Origin: Fibrobacter sp.
GTDB taxonomy: Bacteria > Fibrobacterota > Fibrobacteria > Fibrobacterales > Fibrobacteraceae
Direction of reading: 5' to 3'
DNA: 64,000 bases
Assembly: GCA_024398955.1 (NCBI GenBank)
Contig: JAKSIG010000007.1
Span: forward strand, 29,570-93,569
Shown: in pieces, positions 7,525 to 16,945 of the stretch
How positions within the stretch are numbered: position 1 is the first letter of the stretch
Layout: each line of letters begins with the position of its first letter
Translations under genes and position numbers: made by a program
The notes under the pieces: generated by a model
The model's database searches: none
What the model was told of the DNA's origin: nothing
Seen by the model: the letters and a program-made list of their open reading frames with translations, nothing else

Positions 7525-10092
7525 ATGCGCAAGTTACCCATAATTGCAACGACTCTGCTCTGCTCGTCCTTTGCGCTTGCACAGGATTTTGAAGATTACG
7601 GTGCAGACGAAGTAACATCCTCTGCCGAACAGGCTTATGATGAACTGGATAACGCTTCCAGTGAAGAAGCTCCTGCCGAAGAACCTGCTGATCTTTACGG
7701 TAGTTACGAACCGGCAGCCGAAGAACCCGCTTCCTACGAGGAACCTGCTCCTGCTGAAGAAGCTGTAGCAGAAGCTCCTGCCGAGGAGCCGGCTCTTGCC
7801 AATTCCATCAAGAAGGAAACTGCTCCGGCTAAGGGCCCCGCTACAGCATGGCCTGTCACTGTGGGCGCTCCTGCAAGCCTTGCTCCCGAAGCTCAGATTG
7901 CCGCAGTCGAAGATAACCTGGATTCCTTGACCAACAACATGGAATCTACCCTCATGGGCAAGGACGATCTTCCGCTGGCAGTCTCCGGTTACATGGCCTT
8001 CCGTCTTAAGAACTTCCACTATTCCGAACCGAGCCCCTATGTCAAGAATGACCTGGCTCGTACCAACGTGGACGCAGTTCTTAACATGAACATCGTGGCC
8101 ATGCCGAACTCCTACATGACCTTGTGGACAAACCTGTCCATGCCGTTCGATCTGTCTGGCCTGTATAACAACTACCTGGGCAGCAAGCCGACCGATGTGC
8201 CGACCTATGACCAGCGAGTTCAGTTCGACCACTCCACCGATTTCTATACCACAACCGTAAACGAAGAAATGAACTTCGGCGTGGACATCCGCGCGGGTGT
8301 CTTTGGCGCCTACGTTACCGCAGGTGGTGTTATCTGGGCAAATTCTTCTCCCCTTACCATGTGGGAACGTGAAACTGCTCCTCGCTTCGCCTGGCAGTAC
8401 GAACTGTTCGAAGACGAAAAGACTGTAAGTACCTACTATAAGGAAAAGGTCTTCAAGCCTGTTAAGGAAGGTGGCCGTGCTTTCTGGACCAACCGTTCCT
8501 TCGGTGGTGTCTTTGCTAGTGTCTATCAGCTCCCCTTCGACATGAAGGCTCAGTTCCTCGTATCACAGCCTGCTGATGCAGACATCGGTACCCGTGACGG
8601 TCTTCGTATGTACGGTGGCCAGCCCGGTGAACTTGAAATGTCCGGTAGCTACGACTTCCGCGGTTCTATCTACCATGGCCGTATTGCCAAGGAAAAGATT
8701 GCAGACAACTTAACCGTCGGCTTGAACTATATGGGCATCACCTTCGATAACGACATCGTTTACGAAGATGAATTCCGTAACCAGTGGATTACCTACGGCG
8801 AAAATCACACTCCCACCATCCTGAACACTCACGTTGTTTCTGCCGACGTTAAGGGTAACATTACTCCGAAGCTGTACTTGATGGCCGATGTGGCTGTTAG
8901 CATGACCGACTCCGTCAACTTCTACCAGACCGAAGATGCTGCCGACTATAATCCGGAAAACATTTCTACCGGTTACCTGGAAGATGCTTACGAAAGTGCT
9001 TTGAATACCCCGCAGGTTGGTGTCTACGTAAAGGCTCAGAGCAAGTACGTGGAAGGCTGGCCCATGACTGTGGAAGCCATCTACCTCCCCAAGGAATTCT
9101 ACTCTCCCTATTCTCTTTCCAATCCGTCCCGTTTTGCTGGTTGGCGTAGAGATGAATTTTACCTGAATGGTGGCTCTCTCCGTTACTCTCCCAACATGGC
9201 TGGTATCAACTTCAAGTTGGAACCCACCTTCAATCGCGGCTATTTCGACTTCCAGTATGGCTTGCATACTCAGGTTGAAAAGGGACAGGACGTGGTATTC
9301 TTCAACTATCGTCTGAATGGTCGTAACGTTTGGGAAAGCTCCAACTCCTGGACCAAGCACAAGCCTCTCTTCATTGCCGACTCTGGTAATGGTGATGGAT
9401 CCGGTTATGTTGCTCGCGTAGGTACCGAACTTGAATCCGGTTCCGGAATCAAGCAGTATCGTCAGCAGGGTGGTCTTTACGGTGGTACCTGGGAAATGTG
9501 GGAATCCTTCGTAGCTTACGAAGATGCCGAACAGATTATCAGTGGCGAAGTTCCTGAACACACCAAGTGGTCCTCCTTCATGTCCTTCATGGGTGGCTAT
9601 GATATCGGTGGCTGGTTCGGCACAGATCGTACCATCATGATGACTGGTTATGCTTCTGTTTCTGGCGTTTCTACCGAAATCGCCCCGCTGGCCTACAGCG
9701 AATCTCAGAGCGGTATGCTTCTGTGGAGCTTCTTCGGTCAGTTTGAACCTTCTATCGCAGTAACCCCCACCTTCCACATGGTTGGTATCTTCGGTCTCGA
9801 AACCTTCAGATCCGACAAGGCTTACACTGCTGAATACATTACCGAAAACGTTTCCAAGAAGGATGCTAACGGCGGTACCAACTACCTCTATGGCAAGTAT
9901 CACCTTTACTACTACAAGAAGTCTCCCATCAACTATCTCGAAACTGCACTGGGTGTAGGTTTCGACTGGGACTTCTCCGATCGCGTGGGTCTGCATGCTC
10001 GCTATAAGTTCATGACCCATTCCGACGAAACGGTTTCTGAAAACGACTGGCATTCTCACTACATTTCCGCCGAAGTTAAGGCTTGGTTCTAA
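7525..10092 (+). CDS. Large outer-membrane beta-barrel protein with Glu/Pro/Ala-rich N-terminus
   Basis: 855 residues. Signal peptide ending FALAQ (about residue 20), then a low-complexity stretch of AEEPA-type repeats (about 45-95), then a long region of alternating amphipathic strands rich in Tyr, Trp, Asn and Gly. It ends in ISAEVKAWF; a terminal Phe is the usual signal for barrel insertion. No TonB-dependent-receptor plug is recognised. Codon use is strongly biased (nearly always AAG, AAC, GGT), suggesting high expression. It is second in the operon. The Pro/Glu segment could reach through peptidoglycan or present a flexible periplasmic arm. I know no named family; 'outer-membrane barrel' is inference. 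Confidence 0.7.
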   Translation: MRKLPIIATTLLCSSFALAQDFEDYGADEVTSSAEQAYDELDNASSEEAPAEEPADLYGSYEPAAEEPASYEEPAPAEEAVAEAPAEEPALANSIKKETAPAKGPATAWPVTVGAPASLAPEAQIAAVEDNLDSLTNNMESTLMGKDDLPLAVSGYMAFRLKNFHYSEPSPYVKNDLARTNVDAVLNMNIVAMPNSYMTLWTNLSMPFDLSGLYNNYLGSKPTDVPTYDQRVQFDHSTDFYTTTVNEEMNFGVDIRAGVFGAYVTAGGVIWANSSPLTMWERETAPRFAWQYELFEDEKTVSTYYKEKVFKPVKEGGRAFWTNRSFGGVFASVYQLPFDMKAQFLVSQPADADIGTRDGLRMYGGQPGELEMSGSYDFRGSIYHGRIAKEKIADNLTVGLNYMGITFDNDIVYEDEFRNQWITYGENHTPTILNTHVVSADVKGNITPKLYLMADVAVSMTDSVNFYQTEDAADYNPENISTGYLEDAYESALNTPQVGVYVKAQSKYVEGWPMTVEAIYLPKEFYSPYSLSNPSRFAGWRRDEFYLNGGSLRYSPNMAGINFKLEPTFNRGYFDFQYGLHTQVEKGQDVVFFNYRLNGRNVWESSNSWTKHKPLFIADSGNGDGSGYVARVGTELESGSGIKQYRQQGGLYGGTWEMWESFVAYEDAEQIISGEVPEHTKWSSFMSFMGGYDIGGWFGTDRTIMMTGYASVSGVSTEIAPLAYSESQSGMLLWSFFGQFEPSIAVTPTFHMVGIFGLETFRSDKAYTAEYITENVSKKDANGGTNYLYGKYHLYYYKKSPINYLETALGVGFDWDFSDRVGLHARYKFMTHSDETVSENDWHSHYISAEVKAWF

Positions 10093-10106
10093 TCGGGGGT
10101 GTTGAA

Positions 10107-12527
10107 ATGAAGAAGACTATGAATATGAAAAAGACTTTTGCAGCCATCCTCGCTGCTTCCATGGCCGCATCTGCCGCCTCTGTTGCAGATAACCAGGATC
10201 TGATCGAAAGCAAGGTTGACTCCATCAACGCAAAGCGCGGTCTCGAAGTGACCGGAAGCATTCGTGCTGTGGCACAATCTGCCTCCATCGATACCGACAA
10301 CGACGCTTCCGCCTTGAACAAGCTTCCGAACACCGAAAAGAACGAGTTTGTTTCTGCAGACTTGAACTTCGGTTTCCGTCCTTTCGAAAATGTTCGCGCC
10401 AATGCAACTCTTCGCCTGGCTGGCGGTATGCAGGAATACTTCGCTGCAGCAGCAAAGTCTGTATCTGTGCCCTGGCTCAATGTCGAAGGCAACCTTGGTA
10501 AGGATTTCTACTGGGTTGTGGGTGACTTCCGTCAGCAGTATTCTCCGCTGACCTTGTTCATGCCCGGTGTCGAAATCATGTATGAACCGCAGATTTTCGC
10601 CCGCAAGCGCTACATGGCCGAAAAGCAACAGATGCTGGATGGCAATATGCGTAACCTTCAGGGTGCAAACCTTCAGTTCCGCCACGAACTGGGTGATGCT
10701 CTTGGTGAAATTCGTACCGAAGCTCTCTTTGCCCGTCTGGCTCGCACTTCTGTTCTTGACCTTACCGGTGCCGAAGGCAATATCCTTCCCAGTGATACCG
10801 CATTTGGTGCCTCTCAGGCCTCCAATATGGACAAGTGGGTTTTCGCAGGAAACCTCGAATGGTTGCCGTTCAACCATAATACCTACGTAGGCGCAACTGC
10901 CATGCTCATCTTCGACAACGAAGATTCCTACAGCTACACTTACCGCCGTCCTGGCAACGACTACAGTAAGTCCTACGAACTGCAGTCCATCAATCCCTAC
11001 GATGTGAACCCGCAGAGCACTTCCGTTATGAGTGGTCGTGTAGGTGTTGACATTGCCGGCATGATGGCAAACAAGAACCTCATCTTGGACGCTACCGCCG
11101 AATTCGCTCTGTCTAGCGATGATGTCTATAAGGCAGACTCCTCCTGGGCTCTGGAATACGACGAAGAAACTGGACTTCCCACTGGTAGCTTTGCCGTTAA
11201 CGACGATGGCAATCCGTTCCTTGCATTGGATAGCTTCAAGCAAGAAACTCTCGATGGTGTTGCTCTCTTGATCAATGCCAACGCTGGTTACAAGACTGAA
11301 TCCTGGAGTGTCAAGCTGGCTGTAGACGCAGTCTACAACGACAGTAGCTGGTACAATAACCTGGCCCAGTCTGGTTCCTTCTTTGCTCAGCGAATCCTGA
11401 ATTCCGATATCGATGGTCAGACCGTAAAGTATGGCGTTAACTCTCCGCTTTACTCCTCCTTCGATGCTCTCTACAACTTTGCTCCGAAGTTTGCTCCGGT
11501 TGCAACTGTTAAGGGTTTTGGTACCGACGACAACGCCTTCAAGGACAGTCCGGCCAAGAGCTACAACATTGCTCCGTACAACAAGAATTCTTACACCAGC
11601 AACGTTTTCACCCGCACTCAGCTGGCTCTGCTCGAAACTTTGGCTGATCCTGCTCTGCAGCTTGCTCTTCCCAATGGTCTTGCAACCTCCAACCGTTTGG
11701 GTGGTCGTGCAAACCTGATCGTTGGCGTTGGCGATGCTGCCGAAGTCCAGGGCTTGTTCAGCATCTTCCAGCAGGTTTCTCCGGTTAGCCAGGTTATAGA
11801 CGACCACATGGGTAACGTTATGACCTTGAACTTCAAGGCAGCTACCTATATGGAATTCGGTGGCGGTGCCAAGGTTGACATCTTCAAGCTGCTCGGTTTC
11901 TCCAAGCCGCTTGAAATCTCCGGTTCCTACAAGCATTCCGAACGTTCTGTTGACACTGACGGCTGGGAAGCTATTGGACTTGAAGATGCAACGTCCGAGC
12001 TGAAGTCCGACTTCATTAACGCAGGTCTCTATGTTCAGTATCTGCCTCGTCTGGGTGTAAACTTCGGTTTCCAGATGATCAATACCGAATACAACGATTT
12101 TGCTCAGCAGCAGTCTGCATTCAGCACTCCTCTCATGAAGGGCGAACAGATGCAGTGGATGGTCGGTCTTGACTACAATATTGCAAAGCATGCCTGGTTG
12201 GCTGTTAACGTTGGAACCGTTAGCGTATCTAACGAATACAATGTTGGAAGCATGATCAACTATTACGACAACGCATACAATGCAACCTATGCTGCTGAAT
12301 ACGACAAGGCTGCCAAGAAGTTTGCCGATCCTGCAAATCCCACCGCAGAAGAAGTTGCTGCTGCAACAGCCTCTGCGAAGGATAAGGCAAGCGCTGCTGG
12401 CCTAAAGGCTACAAAGGATAATGCGTCCGCAAACATGCCGAACTACTACGAATATGACGGGACCGAGACTTATAAGCATGAGTTCTCTCAGTTTGTCCTC
12501 GAAGCTTCCCTTAACGTGGAATTTTAA
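10107..12527 (+). CDS. Outer-membrane barrel-like protein, paralogue A
   Basis: 806 residues from the ATG at 10107, chosen because a GGGGG ribosome-binding site lies 8 nt upstream (an in-frame TTG at 10083 has none). Signal peptide to about residue 27. Strand-rich sequence ends in EASLNVEF with the terminal Phe of barrel proteins. About residue 145 it carries YSPLTLFMPGVEIMYEPQIF, which matches a segment at the same depth in the next protein. A Lys/Ala-rich insert near the C-terminus (KAAKKFADPANPTAEEV region) looks like an exposed loop. Biased codons suggest abundance. Function unknown; context points to polysaccharide binding or passage at the surface. Confidence 0.72.
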   Translation: MKKTMNMKKTFAAILAASMAASAASVADNQDLIESKVDSINAKRGLEVTGSIRAVAQSASIDTDNDASALNKLPNTEKNEFVSADLNFGFRPFENVRANATLRLAGGMQEYFAAAAKSVSVPWLNVEGNLGKDFYWVVGDFRQQYSPLTLFMPGVEIMYEPQIFARKRYMAEKQQMLDGNMRNLQGANLQFRHELGDALGEIRTEALFARLARTSVLDLTGAEGNILPSDTAFGASQASNMDKWVFAGNLEWLPFNHNTYVGATAMLIFDNEDSYSYTYRRPGNDYSKSYELQSINPYDVNPQSTSVMSGRVGVDIAGMMANKNLILDATAEFALSSDDVYKADSSWALEYDEETGLPTGSFAVNDDGNPFLALDSFKQETLDGVALLINANAGYKTESWSVKLAVDAVYNDSSWYNNLAQSGSFFAQRILNSDIDGQTVKYGVNSPLYSSFDALYNFAPKFAPVATVKGFGTDDNAFKDSPAKSYNIAPYNKNSYTSNVFTRTQLALLETLADPALQLALPNGLATSNRLGGRANLIVGVGDAAEVQGLFSIFQQVSPVSQVIDDHMGNVMTLNFKAATYMEFGGGAKVDIFKLLGFSKPLEISGSYKHSERSVDTDGWEAIGLEDATSELKSDFINAGLYVQYLPRLGVNFGFQMINTEYNDFAQQQSAFSTPLMKGEQMQWMVGLDYNIAKHAWLAVNVGTVSVSNEYNVGSMINYYDNAYNATYAAEYDKAAKKFADPANPTAEEVAAATASAKDKASAAGLKATKDNASANMPNYYEYDGTETYKHEFSQFVLEASLNVEF

Positions 12528-12542
12528 TGGGAGGAAATGAAA

Positions 12543-14708
12543 ATGATGTTCAATAAGAAACTTTCCTCTGTTGCAGTTGCTTCCGCCTTCCTGTTCACGG
12601 CATCCAACGCCCTGGCACAAGAAGATGTGGCTCAGAAGCAGACTTCCCTGATTGAAAAGCTGGATTCCCTGAATGCATCCGTCCTTGGCCTTCGCCTGAA
12701 CGGTACCGCAAAGGCTGGCGCCTTGGCTTCCATGTCTACTTCCGATCAGTACAGCGACATTTCTCCGACTCAGGAAAATCAGGCCTACACTGATGCAAAC
12801 CTGGTGTTTACCGCGCGTCCTAGCTCTGAAACCCAGATTCATGTGGAACTTCGTCTCCATAAGGACTGGCAGAACTCTTACGACGAAAACATCAACCCGG
12901 TTATTGGCCACTGGTTCTCTTACGATGGTAAGATCCTGAACAAGCATGTGGATTTCAATTTGGGTTACATGCGCGTTGGCTTTACCCCGTATACTTTGTA
13001 CACTCCGCAGCAGATTCTTCTGCAGGAACCTGAAATCTTTGCTCAGAAGCGAGTAGAAGCCATGGCCCAGCGCAATCTGGATACTACAACTGCTCGCCTC
13101 ATGCAGGGTGTGAACGTTGACTACCATAGCTTTGCTCTTGGCGCCTTTGACGACATCCATGCTCAGGTGACTGGCGCTCGTATGCGCAATACTGCCAAGA
13201 AGTATGACCAGGTGTTCTTCGACTTTGACTATGCCGACCGTTACTTCTATGGTCTGCGTCTTGGCGCCGATGCCTTCGGTGCTCACCTTGGCGTGAACTA
13301 CACCGATGTATTCGACCGCAAGAAGAGTACTCGCTCTCGTCTGCAGGACGGCGATACCGTTGTCTATGACGACAATTCCGTTCTCTCTATCGAGGCCGCT
13401 TACGATTCCAAGAAGCTGATGGGTAACTCTGCCTTTGGTTTCGGTCTTAACGGTGAATTCGCCATGTCCAACTGGAATACCTCCGAAGATTACCTGGTTA
13501 CCGAACGTGTGGATAGCTACAACTTGACTCAGATCAAGGTTAATGGCGACTCTCTCATTTACATCAAGAAGACCACTACTCCGGAAACCAACAGAAAGTC
13601 CGAAGATCTGGAAGACGAAAGCGGCACCGGTTTCTACATCGCTCCCTACGTCAACTTGAATCTGGCTGGTATCAAGGCTGACTTGACCATCACCTATCTG
13701 CAGAACGACGAAAAGTTCTGGGCAGAAATGGCTTCTTCTCCTTCTTACCGCGGCGGTACCGTTGTTCTGAACTCCAATGCAATGTTCAGCAACAAGGGTT
13801 ACACAGATCTGATTGGTTCCTTTGGTATGTCCAGCTTGGAAAACCTGTACTTCTCCGTATATAATTCCAATCCGCTGAATGCAACCAACTTGATGACCTC
13901 TGAAACCTCTCACAATGCTCTGTCTTCTACCGTTGAAGATGGTCAGTACCTCTACACCCGTCTGTACAACAACTACAAGAATGCACACTTCTATCGCAAC
14001 GGCTACAAGGCTGACGTGATGAAGAAGAGCGATGTTGCTACTTCCCTGGTTGCTCTTGATCCGGCAAACAACATGGAATTGCCCATGGGTCTTGCTACCC
14101 CCGATCGTAAGGGTCCGCAGATTGCCTTGAACCTGGATTGGAACGATGCTGTAGAACTGAACGTCCTGTTCTCCATGATGACTCAGAGTGCACTTGAGAA
14201 TATCGACGAAACTGGCGCACTGGTCTCTGTAGAAAACAAGTTCACCCGCTATGCAGCCGGTCTCGGTGTTGATGTGGGTCGACTGGTTGGCCTTGGTCGT
14301 ACCATCAAGATCCAGGGCTCTTATGACCATTCCGAAGAAGACAACTTCCTGAAGCGTAAGAACGACCGCATCATGGCTGGTCTTACCGCTGACGTTATCG
14401 GACCTCTGTCTCTCCTCGCTGGCTTCCAGATGTCTACTAGGGAATTCGGCAACGCCTTTACCACCTTTACCGAATTTTCCGATGAAGATGGCAATGTTAT
14501 GGATGCTCCCTTCGCAGGTATTACCAAGGCTGAAGAATCCTTGCTGCTGGTTGGTCCTCGCGTGAAGATCGCTGCAAATTCTTACCTCTCTGTTCAGTAT
14601 GGCATGTTGACTGATAAGATTTCTTTCACCAACTTCCTCACCGCAGCAGATGATGAACTTTCCATCGACAAGAACGTAATCGTTGCTGACGTAACGGTAA
14701 ATTTCTAA
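12543..14708 (+). CDS. Outer-membrane barrel-like protein, paralogue B
   Basis: 721 residues if translation starts at 12543; the ATG at 12537 is only 2 nt from the GGGAGG site, so the later ATG fits better. Signal peptide ends ASNALAQ. The mature start (IEKLDSLNASVLGLRLNGTA) parallels the previous protein (VDSINAKRGLEVTGSIRA). Both carry the motif TLY/F-x-P...EP-E/Q-IFA-Q/R-KR near residue 147, so the two are tandem paralogues that have diverged strongly. The C-terminus VIVADVTVNF again ends in Phe. Likely an outer-membrane protein of the same complex. Short spacers to both neighbours support one operon. Confidence 0.72.
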   Translation: MMFNKKLSSVAVASAFLFTASNALAQEDVAQKQTSLIEKLDSLNASVLGLRLNGTAKAGALASMSTSDQYSDISPTQENQAYTDANLVFTARPSSETQIHVELRLHKDWQNSYDENINPVIGHWFSYDGKILNKHVDFNLGYMRVGFTPYTLYTPQQILLQEPEIFAQKRVEAMAQRNLDTTTARLMQGVNVDYHSFALGAFDDIHAQVTGARMRNTAKKYDQVFFDFDYADRYFYGLRLGADAFGAHLGVNYTDVFDRKKSTRSRLQDGDTVVYDDNSVLSIEAAYDSKKLMGNSAFGFGLNGEFAMSNWNTSEDYLVTERVDSYNLTQIKVNGDSLIYIKKTTTPETNRKSEDLEDESGTGFYIAPYVNLNLAGIKADLTITYLQNDEKFWAEMASSPSYRGGTVVLNSNAMFSNKGYTDLIGSFGMSSLENLYFSVYNSNPLNATNLMTSETSHNALSSTVEDGQYLYTRLYNNYKNAHFYRNGYKADVMKKSDVATSLVALDPANNMELPMGLATPDRKGPQIALNLDWNDAVELNVLFSMMTQSALENIDETGALVSVENKFTRYAAGLGVDVGRLVGLGRTIKIQGSYDHSEEDNFLKRKNDRIMAGLTADVIGPLSLLAGFQMSTREFGNAFTTFTEFSDEDGNVMDAPFAGITKAEESLLLVGPRVKIAANSYLSVQYGMLTDKISFTNFLTAADDELSIDKNVIVADVTVNF

Positions 14709-14718
14709 GAGGTGTGTA

Positions 14719-15672
14719 ATGAAAAACTTTAAGCTTTTACTCTCTGTTGCCGCCACCGCAGTAATGTTTGGCTGTTCTTCTATGGAAGTGGATGAACCGG
14801 AAGCATACTCCGAAAACCTGCCGGCAGATTTTTCCTACACCGAATATCTGGCAATCCACCCGATTCTGCGCACCTTGCAGATTCAGGACTATGTAGCTGA
14901 CATTAACGCTACTGTTGATGCTGACACAAAAACTGCCGATATCGCGGCTTTTGAAAAGGACACTGCAGAGCTGCACAAGTTCTACCTTGATCCGTACATG
15001 GGTGGTTACACCGAAGAAGAATGGGTAAAGGACATGAGCTCCGGTGTTAAGCTGGACACTGTCCCGGATGTTGTCGAAAAGCGCTATCTGAACTTGACCG
15101 TTGTTGATTCCTCTGCAGAACCGGCCGCCATTGTCAAGTTGACCGTTGGTACCTGGGATAACACCGCCGAGAAGAAGTACACTGCAGTTGGCGCTGTAAC
15201 ATTTGATGCCATTCCGGATGCAGAAGACTCCACCAAGGTCGATTCTGTTATTACCAAGGTTTCTGGCAAAAACGAAGCTGGCGCCCTTGTTGAATTTGCA
15301 ATCGGCGACAAGATTTCTCTGGACTCCCGTGGAACCAAGACTCGTCTCGATACGGTTTCTGTAAAGGTTGTTGAAACAGCAGTTGAAGGCGGTGTCATGC
15401 CGGCCGACAAGCTGAAGAAGCTCAAGAATTTCAACCTCTGGAATACTTCTGACGACTATGAAACCGTTCTGAAGATTGCAGTGCTGGATACTTTTGCTAT
15501 TAGCTACCAGTATGTGGCTTATGGTAGAATGCACTACTGGGCATATCGTCGTTGCACCGAAAGCGAAAAGCAGAAGGAAGAAATTCTGGTTCCGAATCCG
15601 GCAGACAAGAACTGGGTCGGTGCTACAAAGTTCTATTGCGACGATAACGGCGCAATCAAGGAAATTGACTAA
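14719..15672 (+). CDS. Lipoprotein of the surface operon
   Basis: 317 residues. Signal peptide with lipobox MFGC (Cys19). The mature protein has no family I recognise; it includes acidic segments and a C-terminal part with two Cys (YRRCTESEK and KFYCDDNG). It starts 10 bp after the preceding barrel gene behind an AGAGG site. In this position a surface or periplasmic lipoprotein partner of the barrels is likely, functionally comparable to a SusD- or SusE-type partner, but I see no sequence similarity to those families. Confidence 0.68.
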   Translation: MKNFKLLLSVAATAVMFGCSSMEVDEPEAYSENLPADFSYTEYLAIHPILRTLQIQDYVADINATVDADTKTADIAAFEKDTAELHKFYLDPYMGGYTEEEWVKDMSSGVKLDTVPDVVEKRYLNLTVVDSSAEPAAIVKLTVGTWDNTAEKKYTAVGAVTFDAIPDAEDSTKVDSVITKVSGKNEAGALVEFAIGDKISLDSRGTKTRLDTVSVKVVETAVEGGVMPADKLKKLKNFNLWNTSDDYETVLKIAVLDTFAISYQYVAYGRMHYWAYRRCTESEKQKEEILVPNPADKNWVGATKFYCDDNGAIKEID

Positions 15673-15687
15673 GGGCGAGGAAACATT

Positions 15688-16746
15688 ATGAATATTAAGA
15701 CTATTGCTCTGTCTCTTGCTCTCGGCGCCTTTGCCATGGCAAACGCTGCCGCAGATAAGGTTATTGGCTTCTATCCCTATTGGAGTCAGTACTCTCAGTT
15801 CTATCCGAAGGATATCCGTTACAACACTGTGACCGACATTCATTATGTGAGCCTGGCTCCTAGCGAAGATGGTTCTGTTGCTTTTGCTGACGAAAACGAT
15901 GCTGAAAACTTCAAGACCTTGGCTCAGATGTCTAAGGAAAATGGTGTTAAGCTGATCGTTTCTGTGGGTGGCATGGAAACCGAGGGCGCCTTGAAGGCTA
16001 TCGCTGGCAGCGACGATGCCCTTTCCTCCTTCGTGTCCAACCTTAGCAGCTGGCTTTCCGAAAACGGCGGCGATGGTGTTGAACTGGACTGGCAGAACAT
16101 TACTGCAGATGACGCCGAAGATCACGCCAAGATGGTGAACGCTCTAGTGGATGGCCTTTCTGACGCAACCGTTACCGCAGTGGTGTATCCTTCTGCTGGT
16201 ATGGAAGCCTATAAGGCTGACGCCCTGAATCGTCTCGCTTATGTAGACGTGTTCATGGCTGACCAGATGACTGAAGAAAGTTCTGAAGTTGTTCCTAACC
16301 AGAGTGCCTCCTATGTCAAGGAATCCCTGGACAAGGTCGCTGGCGCAGGTGTCAACAATGAATTGCTGGTTCCCATTGTATTCCTCTATGGCAAGACCTG
16401 GAGCGGTGCAAGTGGTCTCGGTACTTCTCATCAGGGCATTGGCAGCGGTAACGAAGGCTTCGTTACTTATGCCGAATTGATGGGCAAGTTTGATACTCCT
16501 GACTACAAGGTGACTTTTGACGAAGCTTCTCAGTCCGAAGTGGCTGTCAGCTCTTCTGAAACCATCGTGTTCATGGGCATTCCTTCTGTAAAGGCTGTTG
16601 CTCAGCAAGTCAAGAACGACGGCATGGCTGGTGTAGCTGTGTATGATCTCTCTCAGGATCATCACGAACCTATCGTCTCCCTCCTGGTGACTATCGGTTT
16701 GGAACTCCGCCCCGAAGTGAACTACAAGCCTGCCAAGAAGAAGTAA
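15688..16746 (+). CDS. Secreted GH18-fold protein with catalytic Glu replaced by Gln
   Basis: 352 residues. Signal peptide to about residue 21 (ANAAA). The start of the barrel, VIGFYPYWSQ, and VSVGGM (91-96) are standard GH18 features. The active-site motif DGxDxDxE reads D129-G-V-E-L-D-W-Q136: the proton-donor Glu is Gln (codon CAG, 16093-16095) and the first inner Asp is Glu. In studied GH18 enzymes, Glu-to-Gln at this place abolishes hydrolysis but keeps substrate binding. Inference: a carbohydrate-binding pseudo-enzyme, last gene of the operon, ended by a perfect hairpin. A second Glu elsewhere acting as acid cannot be excluded. Confidence 0.82.
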   Translation: MNIKTIALSLALGAFAMANAAADKVIGFYPYWSQYSQFYPKDIRYNTVTDIHYVSLAPSEDGSVAFADENDAENFKTLAQMSKENGVKLIVSVGGMETEGALKAIAGSDDALSSFVSNLSSWLSENGGDGVELDWQNITADDAEDHAKMVNALVDGLSDATVTAVVYPSAGMEAYKADALNRLAYVDVFMADQMTEESSEVVPNQSASYVKESLDKVAGAGVNNELLVPIVFLYGKTWSGASGLGTSHQGIGSGNEGFVTYAELMGKFDTPDYKVTFDEASQSEVAVSSSETIVFMGIPSVKAVAQQVKNDGMAGVAVYDLSQDHHEPIVSLLVTIGLELRPEVNYKPAKKK

Positions 16747-16779
16747 TCAAGGCAGACGGTTTTACAATCGAAGATTGAT

Positions 16780-16810
16780 AAGAAGAGGACCGCTTGGCGG
16801 TCCTCTTCTT
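16780..16810. terminator. Perfect 14-bp hairpin ending the surface operon
   Basis: Arms 16780-16793 and 16797-16810 are exact reverse complements around a 3-nt loop (TTG). A U-rich tail is present only within the arm (CTTCTT). It follows the GH18-like gene by 33 bp and could work in both directions. Confidence 0.8.
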
Positions 16811-16875
16811 ATTGGTATATGAAAACCATCGGCCGGTGGTTCTAAAAAGCCTATGGCTTTGTGTCCTCGAGGAAT

Positions 16876-16944
16876 GCAGAAATCCTTTGGTTACATTTGC
16901 AACGCGGTCTGACAACTGCATAACAAACAACCAAAGGATTTTGC
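16876..16944. repeat. Inverted repeat in the IS200-like left end
   Basis: 16876-16892 (core AATCCTTTGGTT) and 16929-16944 (core AACCAAAGGATT) are reverse complements with one bulged base. The right arm ends directly before the remnant transposase ATG. IS200/IS605 elements are known to carry subterminal hairpins, and IS200 tnpA mRNA has a 5' hairpin that hides its start, so this fits the left end of such an element. Confidence 0.6.
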
Positions 16945-16945
16945 A

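Noticed and set aside
8710..10059. 449-codon minus-strand open frame
   Set aside because: Antisense to the 855-residue barrel; explained by codon bias.
10089..12191. 700-codon open frame on the minus strand opposite barrel paralogue A
   Set aside because: No start site or family motifs; it is a mirror of the biased codons of the plus-strand gene, which has a signal peptide and a ribosome-binding site.
12402..14756. 784-codon open frame on the minus strand opposite barrel paralogue B
   Set aside because: Same mirror effect; it spans two gene boundaries of the operon and its translation lacks recognisable domains.
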